A stretch of DNA of 64,000 bases from Candidatus Kapaibacterium sp. (GTDB lineage: Bacteria > Bacteroidota > Ignavibacteria > Kapaibacteriales > UBA2268), in assembly GCA_026390695.1 (NCBI GenBank), contig JAPLFL010000090.1, positions 1 to 64,000 of the forward strand. Direction: 5' to 3'. The notes below the pieces were generated by a model that saw only the letters and a program-made list of their open reading frames with translations, was not told the origin of the DNA and ran no database searches. Both the position numbers and the translations under genes were made by a program. Below, in pieces: positions 52,744 to 59,984 of the stretch (position 1 is its first letter; every line of letters begins with the position of its first letter).

Positions 52744-53037
52744 CTAACCCTTTTTTGTTTGTAAAATTGTTTCGTAAATTTCTTTTTTGAAAATAAGTAC
52801 ATCATCTAAACATAAAAATAATTCAGGTACATTACTTGCCATAAACTCCTCTGCGCAGACTTGTTTTGTGCGCTCTACCGCTTCGGAGATGGCTTCTTTG
52901 AAATTATCATCATATACAACTGGAATAGAATCCTCTTCAATATCGACTACCTCTTTCCTATATTTCTCCCACAATTCTTCAGCTAAATTCGAACTTGTAA
53001 GATTTTCTTTCAAGTTGCTTGTATCAAGTGTGATCAT
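52744..53037 (-). CDS. Duplicated small protein A (copy 1)
   Basis: 97 residues from ATG 53037 (GGAAGGAGCAGAA before it). Paralogue of the 50999 gene. Its start codon overlaps the ancestral, now out-of-frame stop of the upstream gene. Confidence 0.55.
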   Translation of the reverse strand: MITLDTSNLKENLTSSNLAEELWEKYRKEVVDIEEDSIPVVYDDNFKEAISEAVERTKQVCAEEFMASNVPELFLCLDDVLIFKKEIYETILQTKKG

Positions 53038-53172
53038 TTCTGCTCCTTCCAAATTAATTTAACCCCTGCTCTTTGACAATCTCGAATAAAATCATCAAGA
53101 GTTTCAGGGTTAGTAGCTGCTAAAAAGCGAATATTATAGTATTTTTCGTCTTGCCAAAAACAAATTTCATCC
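53036..53172 (-). pseudogene. Out-of-frame remnant of protein E tail
   Basis: Homologous to the last ~45 codons of the intact copy (ending GVKLIWKEQK then TGA), but cut off by the single-base deletion near 53172. Confidence 0.65.
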
Positions 53173-53974
53173 TATCATCTTTAAATACAGTGTTTATATC
53201 ATTTTTGACCGATACCTCTTTCCATCCCTCAAACAATTCTGTAATCATCTCTGGTTTGAAGGGTTGAGAATAAAATTCATTAGCATTTGATAAAAAGTTA
53301 TATAAAAAATGTTGGTTCTCATCATAACTGGCGGTGTTTGCAAATTGCAAATAATTAAATACTTTCATTTTGTGATCGTTAAGAGAATCATAATCATAAA
53401 AAATATTTTTTATCCAAACACCCACTGCATTTTGATCTGTTATCAAACGTACACCCATTTCGTCTTTACACCTTTTGCCTACCAAATCATCTTCAGAAGT
53501 ATATATCCTTTTTACTTTCTCAACTTTCTCAAGACACTTAAAATGCCATTGCCAGATACAATAATTTTTATCTACTTCGATTGAAATGCTACAACGGCAT
53601 AACGAATGACTACCGTCATATATATTTTTAATTGTACCTTGCTTGCCAATGCAGGCTTCCATTCCCTTAGTAAAAGGTACACCTATTCCATCTTCCCCAT
53701 CTTCAAACCCACACACAATCTTAACTTTATCACCCTCTTTTAGACCGCGCTTCTTTACATTTTCGTCTTGTAACTCTGAATATGATTTTGGCACAGGAGC
53801 AGGTTTGATACGGAATGCGTCAAGGACGTCACCTATGCGACCATTAACCTTGCTGCAACACCATATAAGTTCGTAATAATTTGATCCCTTATACTGGTTA
53901 TCACGATTCCAGTTCGTTTCAATTTCATCAGCTAATAACAATTCAGCTAATTTTGTTCTCTGTTCTTTTGTCAT
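53120..53974 (-). CDS. Fusion-like early protein with frameshifted C-terminus
   Basis: 284 codons. N-terminal ~90 residues (LLADEIETNWNRDNQYKGSN) then a small beta domain (LKEGDKVKIVCGFEDGEDG) and finally a copy of protein E. Compared with the intact copy at 51594, one T is missing near 53172 (TCCTATC versus TCCTTATC), so the frame ends early with FVFGKTKNTIIFAF. The lost tail still reads in another frame down to ~53036, where its stop overlaps the next ATG. Confidence 0.6.
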   Translation of the reverse strand: MTKEQRTKLAELLLADEIETNWNRDNQYKGSNYYELIWCCSKVNGRIGDVLDAFRIKPAPVPKSYSELQDENVKKRGLKEGDKVKIVCGFEDGEDGIGVPFTKGMEACIGKQGTIKNIYDGSHSLCRCSISIEVDKNYCIWQWHFKCLEKVEKVKRIYTSEDDLVGKRCKDEMGVRLITDQNAVGVWIKNIFYDYDSLNDHKMKVFNYLQFANTASYDENQHFLYNFLSNANEFYSQPFKPEMITELFEGWKEVSVKNDINTVFKDDRMKFVFGKTKNTIIFAF

Positions 53975-54312
53975 TGTATTAGTCCTATATTTGTGAAATG
54001 TTTAGTAAATTTCGATAAAAAAACATTGTATCTGTTTGCGAAAACAGAATCTTTCTCGATTCTTTTATTACATTTTAATACCGCTTGCGTAACGCGGCTG
54101 TCGGCAACCAGCTCAGGGAAATCTAACAAATACCCTATTTTGGGTGTTGATAATCTATAATAACTTAACGCCTTGCAAATAAACTGCCTGAGTTCAAGAA
54201 ACTCGTGTATATATACACCTAAAAAGAAATTTTTAATATATTCTTCCGAATAACCCGTAGTTTTCAAAAAACCCCTTAACCTACACTGGGTTAGCATAAT
54301 AATCTCAATCAA
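53971..54312 (-). CDS. Hypothetical protein
   Basis: 113 residues, helical, basic (MLTQCRLRGFLKTTGYSEE). Overlaps the following gene by 4 bp. No family recognised; could be DNA-binding. Confidence 0.5.
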   Translation of the reverse strand: MIEIIMLTQCRLRGFLKTTGYSEEYIKNFFLGVYIHEFLELRQFICKALSYYRLSTPKIGYLLDFPELVADSRVTQAVLKCNKRIEKDSVFANRYNVFLSKFTKHFTNIGLIQ

Positions 54313-54505
54313 TATTTTTAATAATAATTATTTTATGAATTTTCTTCATAGAATCTGACATTGTGTGTATTTCTTGTCTTAACTGATTTACGCATCTTTC
54401 TGTGTTTTGAGCGTATTTTGCAAATACAAGCACAAGAACACAACAAGTGATTAGTGAAACAATCCACATTTCTAAGTAATTTTGTATTTTATTTTCAGTT
54501 TTCAT
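54305..54505 (-). CDS. Small membrane protein with coiled-coil tail
   Basis: 66 residues; one helix (~13-30, MWIVSLITCCVLVLVFA) then an amphipathic helix. No family recognised. Confidence 0.5.
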   Translation of the reverse strand: MKTENKIQNYLEMWIVSLITCCVLVLVFAKYAQNTERCVNQLRQEIHTMSDSMKKIHKIIIIKNID

Positions 54506-54511
54506 GTTTTT

Positions 54512-54550
54512 TCTTTAAAAAGCGGCTCGGAAGCTCCAGAAACCGAGCCG
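54512..54550 (-). terminator. Intrinsic terminator in the early operon
   Basis: CGGCTCGG (54523-54530) pairs perfectly with CCGAGCCG (54543-54550). Read leftward it is followed by CTTTTT. It would limit transcription beyond the 54974 gene. Confidence 0.65.
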
Positions 54551-54614
54551 TTATATTTAGGGGGAGAGCTTTTTCTCAAAATGAATAATTCATAAGCCTT
54601 TCTATAATTAGTAG

Positions 54615-54974
54615 TTAAAAATATAAATTTGCTTTCTTTAACATTGCTGTTTTTACAGTTTGCATAGATTCAATCCTCTTACCAAACGCTATACAATACG
54701 CTTCAAACTCAGGGCTTGCCCACTCTACAACAAAATAACCTTTTGATGTCGCTATCAATGGCAATATTCCGTGGCGGCGGATAAGACTAACGAGCTTCCT
54801 TACACGCGCCCCAGAACACCAATTATCAAACTCACCCCTAAATATTTGAATAAGTTTACTTGATGTAATAGGGTTCTCTTTTGTGTGTTTACTTAAAACT
54901 TCCACAAATCTTGGAAAAAATTTAATTTCTTCCTCTGTCAAGTCTGCCGTAATTTCTTCAAAACCTTGTATCAT
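54615..54974 (-). CDS. Winged-helix-like phage protein
   Basis: 119 residues. ITSSKLIQIFRGEF ... ARVRKLVSLIRRHGILPLIATSKGYFV fits a winged helix (recognition helix then wing), seen in many small phage replication-region proteins. Probably DNA-binding. Confidence 0.55.
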   Translation of the reverse strand: MIQGFEEITADLTEEEIKFFPRFVEVLSKHTKENPITSSKLIQIFRGEFDNWCSGARVRKLVSLIRRHGILPLIATSKGYFVVEWASPEFEAYCIAFGKRIESMQTVKTAMLKKANLYF

Positions 54975-55000
54975 AATAAATTCCTTGGTTTGTTTAATAT

Positions 55001-55072
55001 TTAATTTTCATCTGAACAAGCAACAAGTATTGCCGCAACAAGCGCAACAAAAATCGTTATAACAAAAATCAT
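55001..55072 (-). CDS. 23-residue hydrophobic peptide with consensus ribosome site
   Basis: MIFVITIFVALVAAILVACSDEN. AAGGAGG lies 6 nt upstream, in the 3' end of the previous gene, which it overlaps by 4 bp. The VAC-S end of the hydrophobic stretch resembles a lipobox, so it may be a tiny lipoprotein or membrane peptide, similar in size to lysis or bacteriocin-release peptides. Confidence 0.45.
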   Translation of the reverse strand: MIFVITIFVALVAAILVACSDEN

Positions 55073-55536
55073 TTTTTCCTCCTTTTTTCATAATATTCTG
55101 GCGGGAAATAAGAGATCACTCCAGCCCGTGGCGCTGTTTTGTATTGCCGCTTGGTGGTATATTTTTTTGCAAACTTCAAAAACCTTATTCTGTCTTGTTC
55201 TGTTTCAAACTCAATTCCGATTTCAGGCACATAAACCGTGTTTAAATCACGTTTTATTTGTTCGGCTGATCTTTCTTTACGCAATTTGAGTTCATTCAGG
55301 CAAGATAGCCACAACTCCGTAGTAAGCACAGATTTTAAGGCGGCAACGTTACCGGGCTTAACATTTAGAGTTTTACTGTGTTTTTCAATAATCCTGAGTT
55401 TTTCATCAGAGCAGTTAAGTTTTTCTGCAAGAGCAGGCAACGTAAGCGTAGCTTGTTCCCTGATAAAACGGAACTCTTCTGGTGTTAGCGGAGGCAAAAC
55501 ATCTACTGTGTCTGCCATTGTTTGTTTTTTTTCCAT
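55069..55536 (-). CDS. Hypothetical protein with possible HTH
   Basis: 155 residues. LTLPALAEKLNCSDEKLRIIEKH looks like a helix-turn-helix; basic C-terminus (PEYYEKRRKK). Probably an early regulator. Shares its first base with the last of the next gene. Confidence 0.52.
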   Translation of the reverse strand: MEKKQTMADTVDVLPPLTPEEFRFIREQATLTLPALAEKLNCSDEKLRIIEKHSKTLNVKPGNVAALKSVLTTELWLSCLNELKLRKERSAEQIKRDLNTVYVPEIGIEFETEQDRIRFLKFAKKYTTKRQYKTAPRAGVISYFPPEYYEKRRKK

Positions 55537-55811
55537 TATATTTCCAATGATTTTTTAAAATCTACAATTATTAACTCTTTTTTAGCTCCTCTTTCGCGGC
55601 GGAGGAGGTACTCAACACAAACCCCGCGCTCTGTTTTTGTAACCTGTGCCGTAGCCATCATCACCCCACAGATATTAGCATTGTACTGGCGCTGTTTTCC
55701 GTCAAATTTGACTTTGTAAATAAGACTTCTAAACCTGCCGCCGTAGCACTCGACGCACTCATAAGCATAATTAACCGCTTTATCCCGTCCGTTTTTAATT
55801 TTAATACCCAT
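55536..55811 (-). CDS. Hypothetical protein
   Basis: 91 residues, MGIKIKNGRDKAVNYAYECVECYGG start, beta-rich, Cys pair. Its first 150 bp overlap another leftward frame (56068-55661). I consider this frame the better one because composition is more protein-like. Confidence 0.52.
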   Translation of the reverse strand: MGIKIKNGRDKAVNYAYECVECYGGRFRSLIYKVKFDGKQRQYNANICGVMMATAQVTKTERGVCVEYLLRRERGAKKELIIVDFKKSLEI

Positions 55812-56068
55812 TGTGGTTTGTGTGGCTCGTGTTTAAACACTTCATCTCTCAACTTTCTCTGTTCTGTTACAATTTCGTTTTTAACCTTGACAAACCTGTT
55901 ATAATTCTCGCGGCTCAAATGGCTCAACTCCGGCTTAGGCTTGTCATATTGCGCCCCATAATCAACAAAAACAAAACTAAGTTCATCTTTTGGCATCATC
56001 AGCAAAGCATCACCCTGTCCTGTTTGGCGAATATTTGTCCGAAAGTGGGTTTCTTTTTGCCAACACAA
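55661..56068 (-). CDS. Overlapping reading frame, partly real
   Basis: 135 codons. The first ~85 (TGQGDALLMMPKDELSFVFV, then a Lys/Glu-rich helix) look genuine, and no other gene covers 55812-56068. The last ~50 shadow the 55811 gene. Either two overlapping genes or one gene read through a -1 shift near 55800; I cannot choose. Confidence 0.4.
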   Translation of the reverse strand: MCWQKETHFRTNIRQTGQGDALLMMPKDELSFVFVDYGAQYDKPKPELSHLSRENYNRFVKVKNEIVTEQRKLRDEVFKHEPHKPQWVLKLKTDGIKRLIMLMSASSATAAGLEVLFTKSNLTENSASTMLISVG

Positions 56069-56144
56069 GCCATCGGATCACTTGTTTTGGGTGTTTTTGG
56101 GTCGAAATTTGGCATTTTTTGGTTTTTTTTGTTAAAAATAGGTT

Positions 56145-56807
56145 TTACGGCTTGGTTTGTGAAGCGCTTTTAGAAATTCTCGCCACCGCTTCATCCAAAA
56201 TGCTCGGTTTTGGTGCAAAATCTTCTTGAAATTTCTCTGTTAAATCGGCAATTTTGGAGTTCAAAAGCTCGATTTGTTGTTGAATGTATTTTTGATCCGC
56301 CTTGGTTTTAAGCGAATCGTTCAAAAAATCACAATCCAGCTGGTTTTTTTCGGATAAATTTGAAACCCTGAACAAATCGGCAAGAATTTTCTGCTCTGTT
56401 TGTTTCGATTCGTCAAAAAATTTGGCATACTCTTTTTGCCTGTTTTCAGCAAGTACCCTAAAAGCGATATATCTTGTTTCAAACTCCTCAAAAAGGGCTT
56501 TGTTCATATATTTCTCGCTAATACTACAAACCAGCTCTTTTAATTTGTTGAAATTTGCCATGCTAACCATGCAAGAATCGTTTTTTATACCTTCGTTCGA
56601 TACTTTATTAGGCTTGGTGGCTAAAGTGTCTAAAATGGCGCTTAATTTGGATAATATTTCAGGCGTGGTGGTTTGTAACGTGTTGTTTATTTCGTCAAGT
56701 GTTTCAAGCGTTAAATCAAAACCTGTGTCTGTGTTGTGGAAAGTGGCTGCTATTGCTTGTTCAATGGCGTGAAGTGTTTTCATTAATTTTTTTTGTGGTG
56801 TTTTCAC
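56145..56807 (-). CDS. Coiled-coil early protein
   Basis: 220 residues from a GTG at 56807 (AAAGGATC 8 nt upstream); an ATG at 56783 is an alternative. Largely helical with heptads in the C-terminal half (QQQIELLNSKIADLTEKFQE). May be a replication or scaffold accessory; no family recognised. Confidence 0.52.
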   Translation of the reverse strand: MKTPQKKLMKTLHAIEQAIAATFHNTDTGFDLTLETLDEINNTLQTTTPEILSKLSAILDTLATKPNKVSNEGIKNDSCMVSMANFNKLKELVCSISEKYMNKALFEEFETRYIAFRVLAENRQKEYAKFFDESKQTEQKILADLFRVSNLSEKNQLDCDFLNDSLKTKADQKYIQQQIELLNSKIADLTEKFQEDFAPKPSILDEAVARISKSASQTKP

Positions 56808-56839
56808 AATCTGATCCTTTTTTGTTGATTTATAAATAC

Positions 56840-57598
56840 TTAAAATGATTTTCTAAACGATTCGCCTTTAAAAATTACTGTTTCGTATTGCTCAAACCTG
56901 TCAATAATTTTTTTCATGTATTTTCTTTTTAGCTCTTCAGCCGTCAGGTTTGTGACGTAGTGTGTTTTATAGCCACTATACTGCCATTTGTCTGCTCTTT
57001 CCATGATGAAATTCTCAAAAATGTTTAGCCTTGTGCCAAAATCTGATACTTCCGACGGCTCGTCACCAAGCTCATCGACAATTATATTTTTCGTCATTAA
57101 AGCGTTCAAATAATGAGACTTGTCTGTCCTGTACGATTCAACCAACCTCACAGCGCTTGTTGAAATTGGGCAATATTGCTCTTTGCTCATTGTCCGCGCC
57201 ACCATGTTTAAACCGTCTATTGTCAGTGTTTTGCCAAGTCCGGGAGTTCCTTTTAAAAACAAACACTTATGTGTGTCTAAATCTGTTTCTCCACCAAAAA
57301 AATAACCAAAAAGATTGTTAAAGTTTATAGTGTTTTCTGCGTTTAAAATATATCCGGTTTTGATCATGCTTCTTGAGTTTATTAATTCGTCTAAAAGTAA
57401 TTTAACTTGCTTAGTTGCTATGGTTAGCCGCTCTTTGCTGTTCCCCGACAAGTTTGTTTCGTGCTGCTCTTCTGGCTTCGACTTTTGCTGATTCGTCTTC
57501 AAAATTATCTGCTCTGCTGTCTCTGGTGATTTGATTTGAAGTAGCGCCAGAAGCGCTCCTTGTTCCGTTGTTTCCGGTCTTTCCGTTATTATTTCCAT
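56840..57598 (-). CDS. DnaC/IstB-like helicase-loader ATPase
   Basis: 252 residues. Walker A GTPGLGKT at 117-124, Walker B NIIVDELGDE ~170 and an arginine-finger-like IIDRFEQYETVIFKG end fit the DnaC family, which loads the replicative helicase. The first ~75 residues overlap the upstream gene by 188 bp and are low-complexity, so the true start may be internal. With the DUF4373 protein it forms the replication module; it probably recruits the host DnaB. Confidence 0.72.
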   Translation of the reverse strand: MEIITERPETTEQGALLALLQIKSPETAEQIILKTNQQKSKPEEQHETNLSGNSKERLTIATKQVKLLLDELINSRSMIKTGYILNAENTINFNNLFGYFFGGETDLDTHKCLFLKGTPGLGKTLTIDGLNMVARTMSKEQYCPISTSAVRLVESYRTDKSHYLNALMTKNIIVDELGDEPSEVSDFGTRLNIFENFIMERADKWQYSGYKTHYVTNLTAEELKRKYMKKIIDRFEQYETVIFKGESFRKSF

Positions 57599-58415
57599 TG
57601 TTTTTATTTGAAATATTTATAAATCTGCCGCTGTTCCAGTTTTTGAGGGTGTGCCTCCAGCTTTTCATTGGTGTTTTGCCAACAAGCCAGCCGTTTCCCT
57701 CATAGTGATTGAAAAAATAATCAGGATCAACTTCCAAAAGTTTTTCGTTTGCAATTTCGTTTTTAATTTGCTCAAGCGTCGGTTTTATAAATTTGAATTT
57801 TGAAAAATTTTGATTTTCGATTTCTTTTTTATTTTTTTCTTTTCCAGTATTTTCTGTTTCTGTTTCTGTTTCTGTTTCTGTTTCTGTTTCTGTTTCTGTT
57901 TCTGTTTGTGTACTTCTTCCGGTAAAAACCCCTGTTTTTCCCGTAATAACCTCGGTTTTTCCCGTAATAACCTCGGTTTTTCCCGTAAGAACTAATTTTG
58001 TCTTCATGTGATCAATTTTCCAAAACTCTTCTGCGTCGAAACAAAGGTATTCGTTATTCAACTCTACTACCCTTCTGCCGTTTGCTCCTCTACAATACCT
58101 TTTTTGGATTCCAGATGATGTAAGTATATTATACTTGTGATAAATACCAGCGTTAAACAATCCTTTTGTGCAACAGAACAAGACAATTTCTTTTGTTTTT
58201 TTGTAATCAAGGCTTTTGTTTTTAGCAAGAACTTTTATATCGTCATCCTCAAGCTCAACAAAATAACTGTTTCTGTAAATCCTGTTCAATAAGTAAATAT
58301 ATATAGCAAAACCAGTTATACCATATTCAGCTTCTAAAATCTGAACCTTTGGATCAGCCTCAATATCGACATCCATGGAATAATAATCCAAACCATGTTT
58401 GTTTGGTCTTGCCAT
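57411..58415 (-). CDS. DUF4373/Lin1244-type replication protein
   Basis: 334 residues from ATG 58415. MARPNKHGLDYYSMDVD opens a DUF4373 domain (to ~110), found in phage replication proteins related to DnaD-like initiators. Then three near repeats of TGKTEVI (21-bp units), a (Thr-Glu)n tract encoded by a TTTCTG hexamer repeat, and a DnaD-like C-terminal helical region (FEHY-type FFNHYEGNGWLVGKTPMKSW). Likely origin-binding initiator working with the DnaC-like ATPase. Confidence 0.7.
   Translation of the reverse strand: MARPNKHGLDYYSMDVDIEADPKVQILEAEYGITGFAIYIYLLNRIYRNSYFVELEDDDIKVLAKNKSLDYKKTKEIVLFCCTKGLFNAGIYHKYNILTSSGIQKRYCRGANGRRVVELNNEYLCFDAEEFWKIDHMKTKLVLTGKTEVITGKTEVITGKTGVFTGRSTQTETETETETETETETETENTGKEKNKKEIENQNFSKFKFIKPTLEQIKNEIANEKLLEVDPDYFFNHYEGNGWLVGKTPMKSWRHTLKNWNSGRFINISNKNNGNNNGKTGNNGTRSASGATSNQITRDSRADNFEDESAKVEARRAARNKLVGEQQRAANHSN
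57851..57904. repeat. Hexanucleotide microsatellite, 9 units of TTTCTG
   Basis: Nine perfect tandem hexamers inside the DUF4373 gene, coding for alternating Thr-Glu. The unit keeps the frame, so slippage would change only linker length. Confidence 0.92.
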
Positions 58416-58416
58416 T

Positions 58417-58605
58417 TTAACAACCGATCCAAATTCTGATTCCAAAATAAAGTAATGCTATGATTACAAAAGGAATAGTTAATTTGTTCGTTGTTTCAAA
58501 AAACTTATCACTTTGTAGCACAGGAACACTTATTTCTACTCTTTTAAACATTCTTTCGCATAATGTTTCGAGCTTGTAATCTGAAGATAGTAATCTTATA
58601 AGCAT
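58417..58605 (-). CDS. Small protein with C-terminal membrane helix
   Basis: 62 residues; helix IPFVIIALLYFGIRIWI at the end. Its stop lies 1 bp before the DUF4373 start. No family recognised. Confidence 0.48.
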   Translation of the reverse strand: MLIRLLSSDYKLETLCERMFKRVEISVPVLQSDKFFETTNKLTIPFVIIALLYFGIRIWIGC

Positions 58606-58623
58606 AGTATTTACCTAAAATAT

Positions 58624-58794
58624 TTAATAATATTTTTCTATTTTTTTATCAAATGATTCAATTAAATTCGTGTTGTATATTGAATTACAATTATCATCAA
58701 TCCTTCCTTTTACCAAATCTCCGAGGTTTGATTCAATGCAAAACAATTCAATCTCTTTTTCAATCCCCCTACAAAATTCCTCTTTATCTGTCAT
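58624..58794 (-). CDS. Small acidic protein (56 aa)
   Basis: MTDKEEFCRGIEKEIELFC start; helical, no motif recognised. Fits the gap in the leftward operon. Confidence 0.45.
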   Translation of the reverse strand: MTDKEEFCRGIEKEIELFCIESNLGDLVKGRIDDNCNSIYNTNLIESFDKKIEKYY

Positions 58795-58830
58795 GCCGTT
58801 GTATGTTTAGTATGTAAATGATCCAGTTTG

Positions 58831-58942
58831 CTTGGGTGGCAGGATTTGAACCTGCAATGTAAATGTAACCATATAAAAGTACGATCCATAGTAGCAACGT
58901 CCTGTTTCAACGCGCTTCGGCTTCCAAGCCGCCTCACCCAAG
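58831..58942 (-). tRNA. tRNA-like element, no clear anticodon arm
   Basis: The ends pair as a 7-8 bp acceptor-like stem (CTTGGGTG/CACCCAAG) and a good T arm is present (GCAGG-TTCAAAT-CCTGC). A hairpin CGGC-TTGGAA-GCCG follows the 5' end. The remaining ~75 nt do not fold into a standard anticodon arm, and CCA is not encoded. 112 nt is too long for a normal tRNA. It may be a degenerate viral tRNA, one with an insertion, or a tRNA mimic. Confidence 0.45.
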
Positions 58943-58976
58943 TTGGTAAGTTGAAAATCAAAGAACAAAATAAAAA

Positions 58977-59342
58977 CTAAACATAAAGAACGATTGCCGC
59001 CCGAACACTGGTGATAAAAGTTTTAGCGCTTTTTATAAAGGAGCCAAATTTCTCTGCCGCACTTAAACTACCTTTGTCTCCATTTGCTCTGTGCGTATTA
59101 ATTGCAGCGGAGTTAGCTTGTTCAAGTGCTTCAAGGTTTAACCCTCCTATTAGGTTAATAGCTGTAACAAGGTTTATCTCTGATAAACTTAAAACCGCTT
59201 GTTGCCACGACGTATCGGCTTGCGGAGCGGGCGGTGGAAGAGGTTGTTTTATTGAAACTTCCTCGTTAAATTGCAGAAAGTTATCCGGCTCGTCATATTC
59301 TGCCTGGTGAATTATATCACCATCTTTGGTGTCAAATGGCAT
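58977..59342 (-). CDS. Hypothetical early protein
   Basis: 121 residues: acidic N-terminus, Pro-rich middle (PLPPPAPQ), helical C-terminus. Overlaps the HTH gene by 11 bp, so co-translated. May be a small-terminase-like or regulatory protein; no clear match. Confidence 0.45.
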   Translation of the reverse strand: MPFDTKDGDIIHQAEYDEPDNFLQFNEEVSIKQPLPPPAPQADTSWQQAVLSLSEINLVTAINLIGGLNLEALEQANSAAINTHRANGDKGSLSAAEKFGSFIKSAKTFITSVRAAIVLYV

Positions 59343-59664
59343 TTATGCCTCCCTTTGTTAGTGGATGAGATTGATTAAATTTACGACCTCTATTTTTTGC
59401 AATAGTCTTACATTTTGTGTGAATAGGGTCAGTGGTTTTCGAGTAGTGTTCGTGATTATTAATCTGAACAGGCTTAATGGCTCTGACAAAGCCAAGAATC
59501 GCCTCAAGGTTTGTTTTTGGCTCTTTGTATCCGGCATAATAAAAAGATTTTATTGTACCGTCTTTAATGAACCTATAAACCTGCCCGCGAGGTATTTTCA
59601 GTATTTCAGCGGCTTCACTGCCAGTCAAAGGTGTTTTAAGCCCTATTTCTTCAATTATACTCAT
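59332..59664 (-). CDS. MerR/excisionase-type HTH protein
   Basis: 110 residues. TGSEAAEILKIPRGQVYRFIKDG is a helix-turn-helix of the excisionase/HTH_17 type. First gene leftward from the switch region, so it may act as excisionase or as the early (Cro-like) regulator. Confidence 0.65.
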   Translation of the reverse strand: MSIIEEIGLKTPLTGSEAAEILKIPRGQVYRFIKDGTIKSFYYAGYKEPKTNLEAILGFVRAIKPVQINNHEHYSKTTDPIHTKCKTIAKNRGRKFNQSHPLTKGGINAI

Positions 59665-59694
59665 AAATAAAATTTATTTATTGTAATAAATATC

Positions 59695-59725
59695 TTGACT
59701 TTTGTAAGAAAATGTAGTATTTTTG
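59695..59725 (+). promoter_or_regulatory. Rightward switch promoter
   Basis: TTGACT (59695-59700), 17 nt, TATTTTTG (59718-59725). The spacer holds TTTTGTAAGAAAA, the same 13-mer found inverted in the facing promoter. It would express the small membrane peptide and the repressor. Confidence 0.7.
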
Positions 59726-59772
59726 TTGGTGGAACATGGACAAAACCTAAAAGGTTTATTGGGGGAAGAGAA

Positions 59773-59973
59773 ATGAGAATAGTGTTTGATAATAAAAGAG
59801 CCATAACGGAACAAATTATATGTTTTACGTTTTGTTTTTTATTTTCTAAAATTATTTTCAATTATCTCTTATATTTTGTTTTCAAATTTGGACACTATAT
59901 TTGTGTCCCCCTTCCTGAATACAAAATTACAACATTTTGTAAGAAAAGTCAAGTGTTTCTTGCAAGAAAATAG
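59773..59973 (+). CDS. Small hydrophobic peptide upstream of the repressor
   Basis: 66 codons with GGGGGAAGAG three nt before the ATG. One or two hydrophobic segments (IICFTFCFLFSKIIFNYLLYF). It ends 11 bp before the repressor start, which has no ribosome site of its own, so it may couple translation. Its 3' end overlaps the leftward promoter. Confidence 0.42.
   Translation: MRIVFDNKRAITEQIICFTFCFLFSKIIFNYLLYFVFKFGHYICVPLPEYKITTFCKKSQVFLARK
59922..59952 (-). promoter_or_regulatory. Leftward switch promoter
   Basis: TTGACT (59952-59947), 17 nt, TAATTTTG (59929-59922). It faces the rightward promoter across ~200 bp, so the two transcripts would collide. It should drive the HTH gene and the early operon. 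Confidence 0.7.
59956..59969. promoter_or_regulatory. Operator-like perfect palindrome
   Basis: TTTCTTGCAAGAAA, 14-bp perfect palindrome directly upstream of the leftward -35. Its half-site (TTG-Y-AAGAAAA) also occurs within both switch promoter spacers. Probable repressor operator. Confidence 0.6.
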
Positions 59974-59984
59974 AAAATAATTTT

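Noticed and set aside
56840-57598. Terminase or packaging ATPase
   Set aside because: Walker motifs and context (beside DUF4373, early operon) fit DnaC/IstB helicase loaders; no nuclease domain.
58831-58942. tmRNA or standard class II tRNA
   Set aside because: No tag reading frame, no usable anticodon arm and far too short for tmRNA; kept only as tRNA-like.
59661-59861. Leftward 66-codon frame in the switch region
   Set aside because: No ribosome site, begins within the opposing small gene; A/T-rich chance frame.
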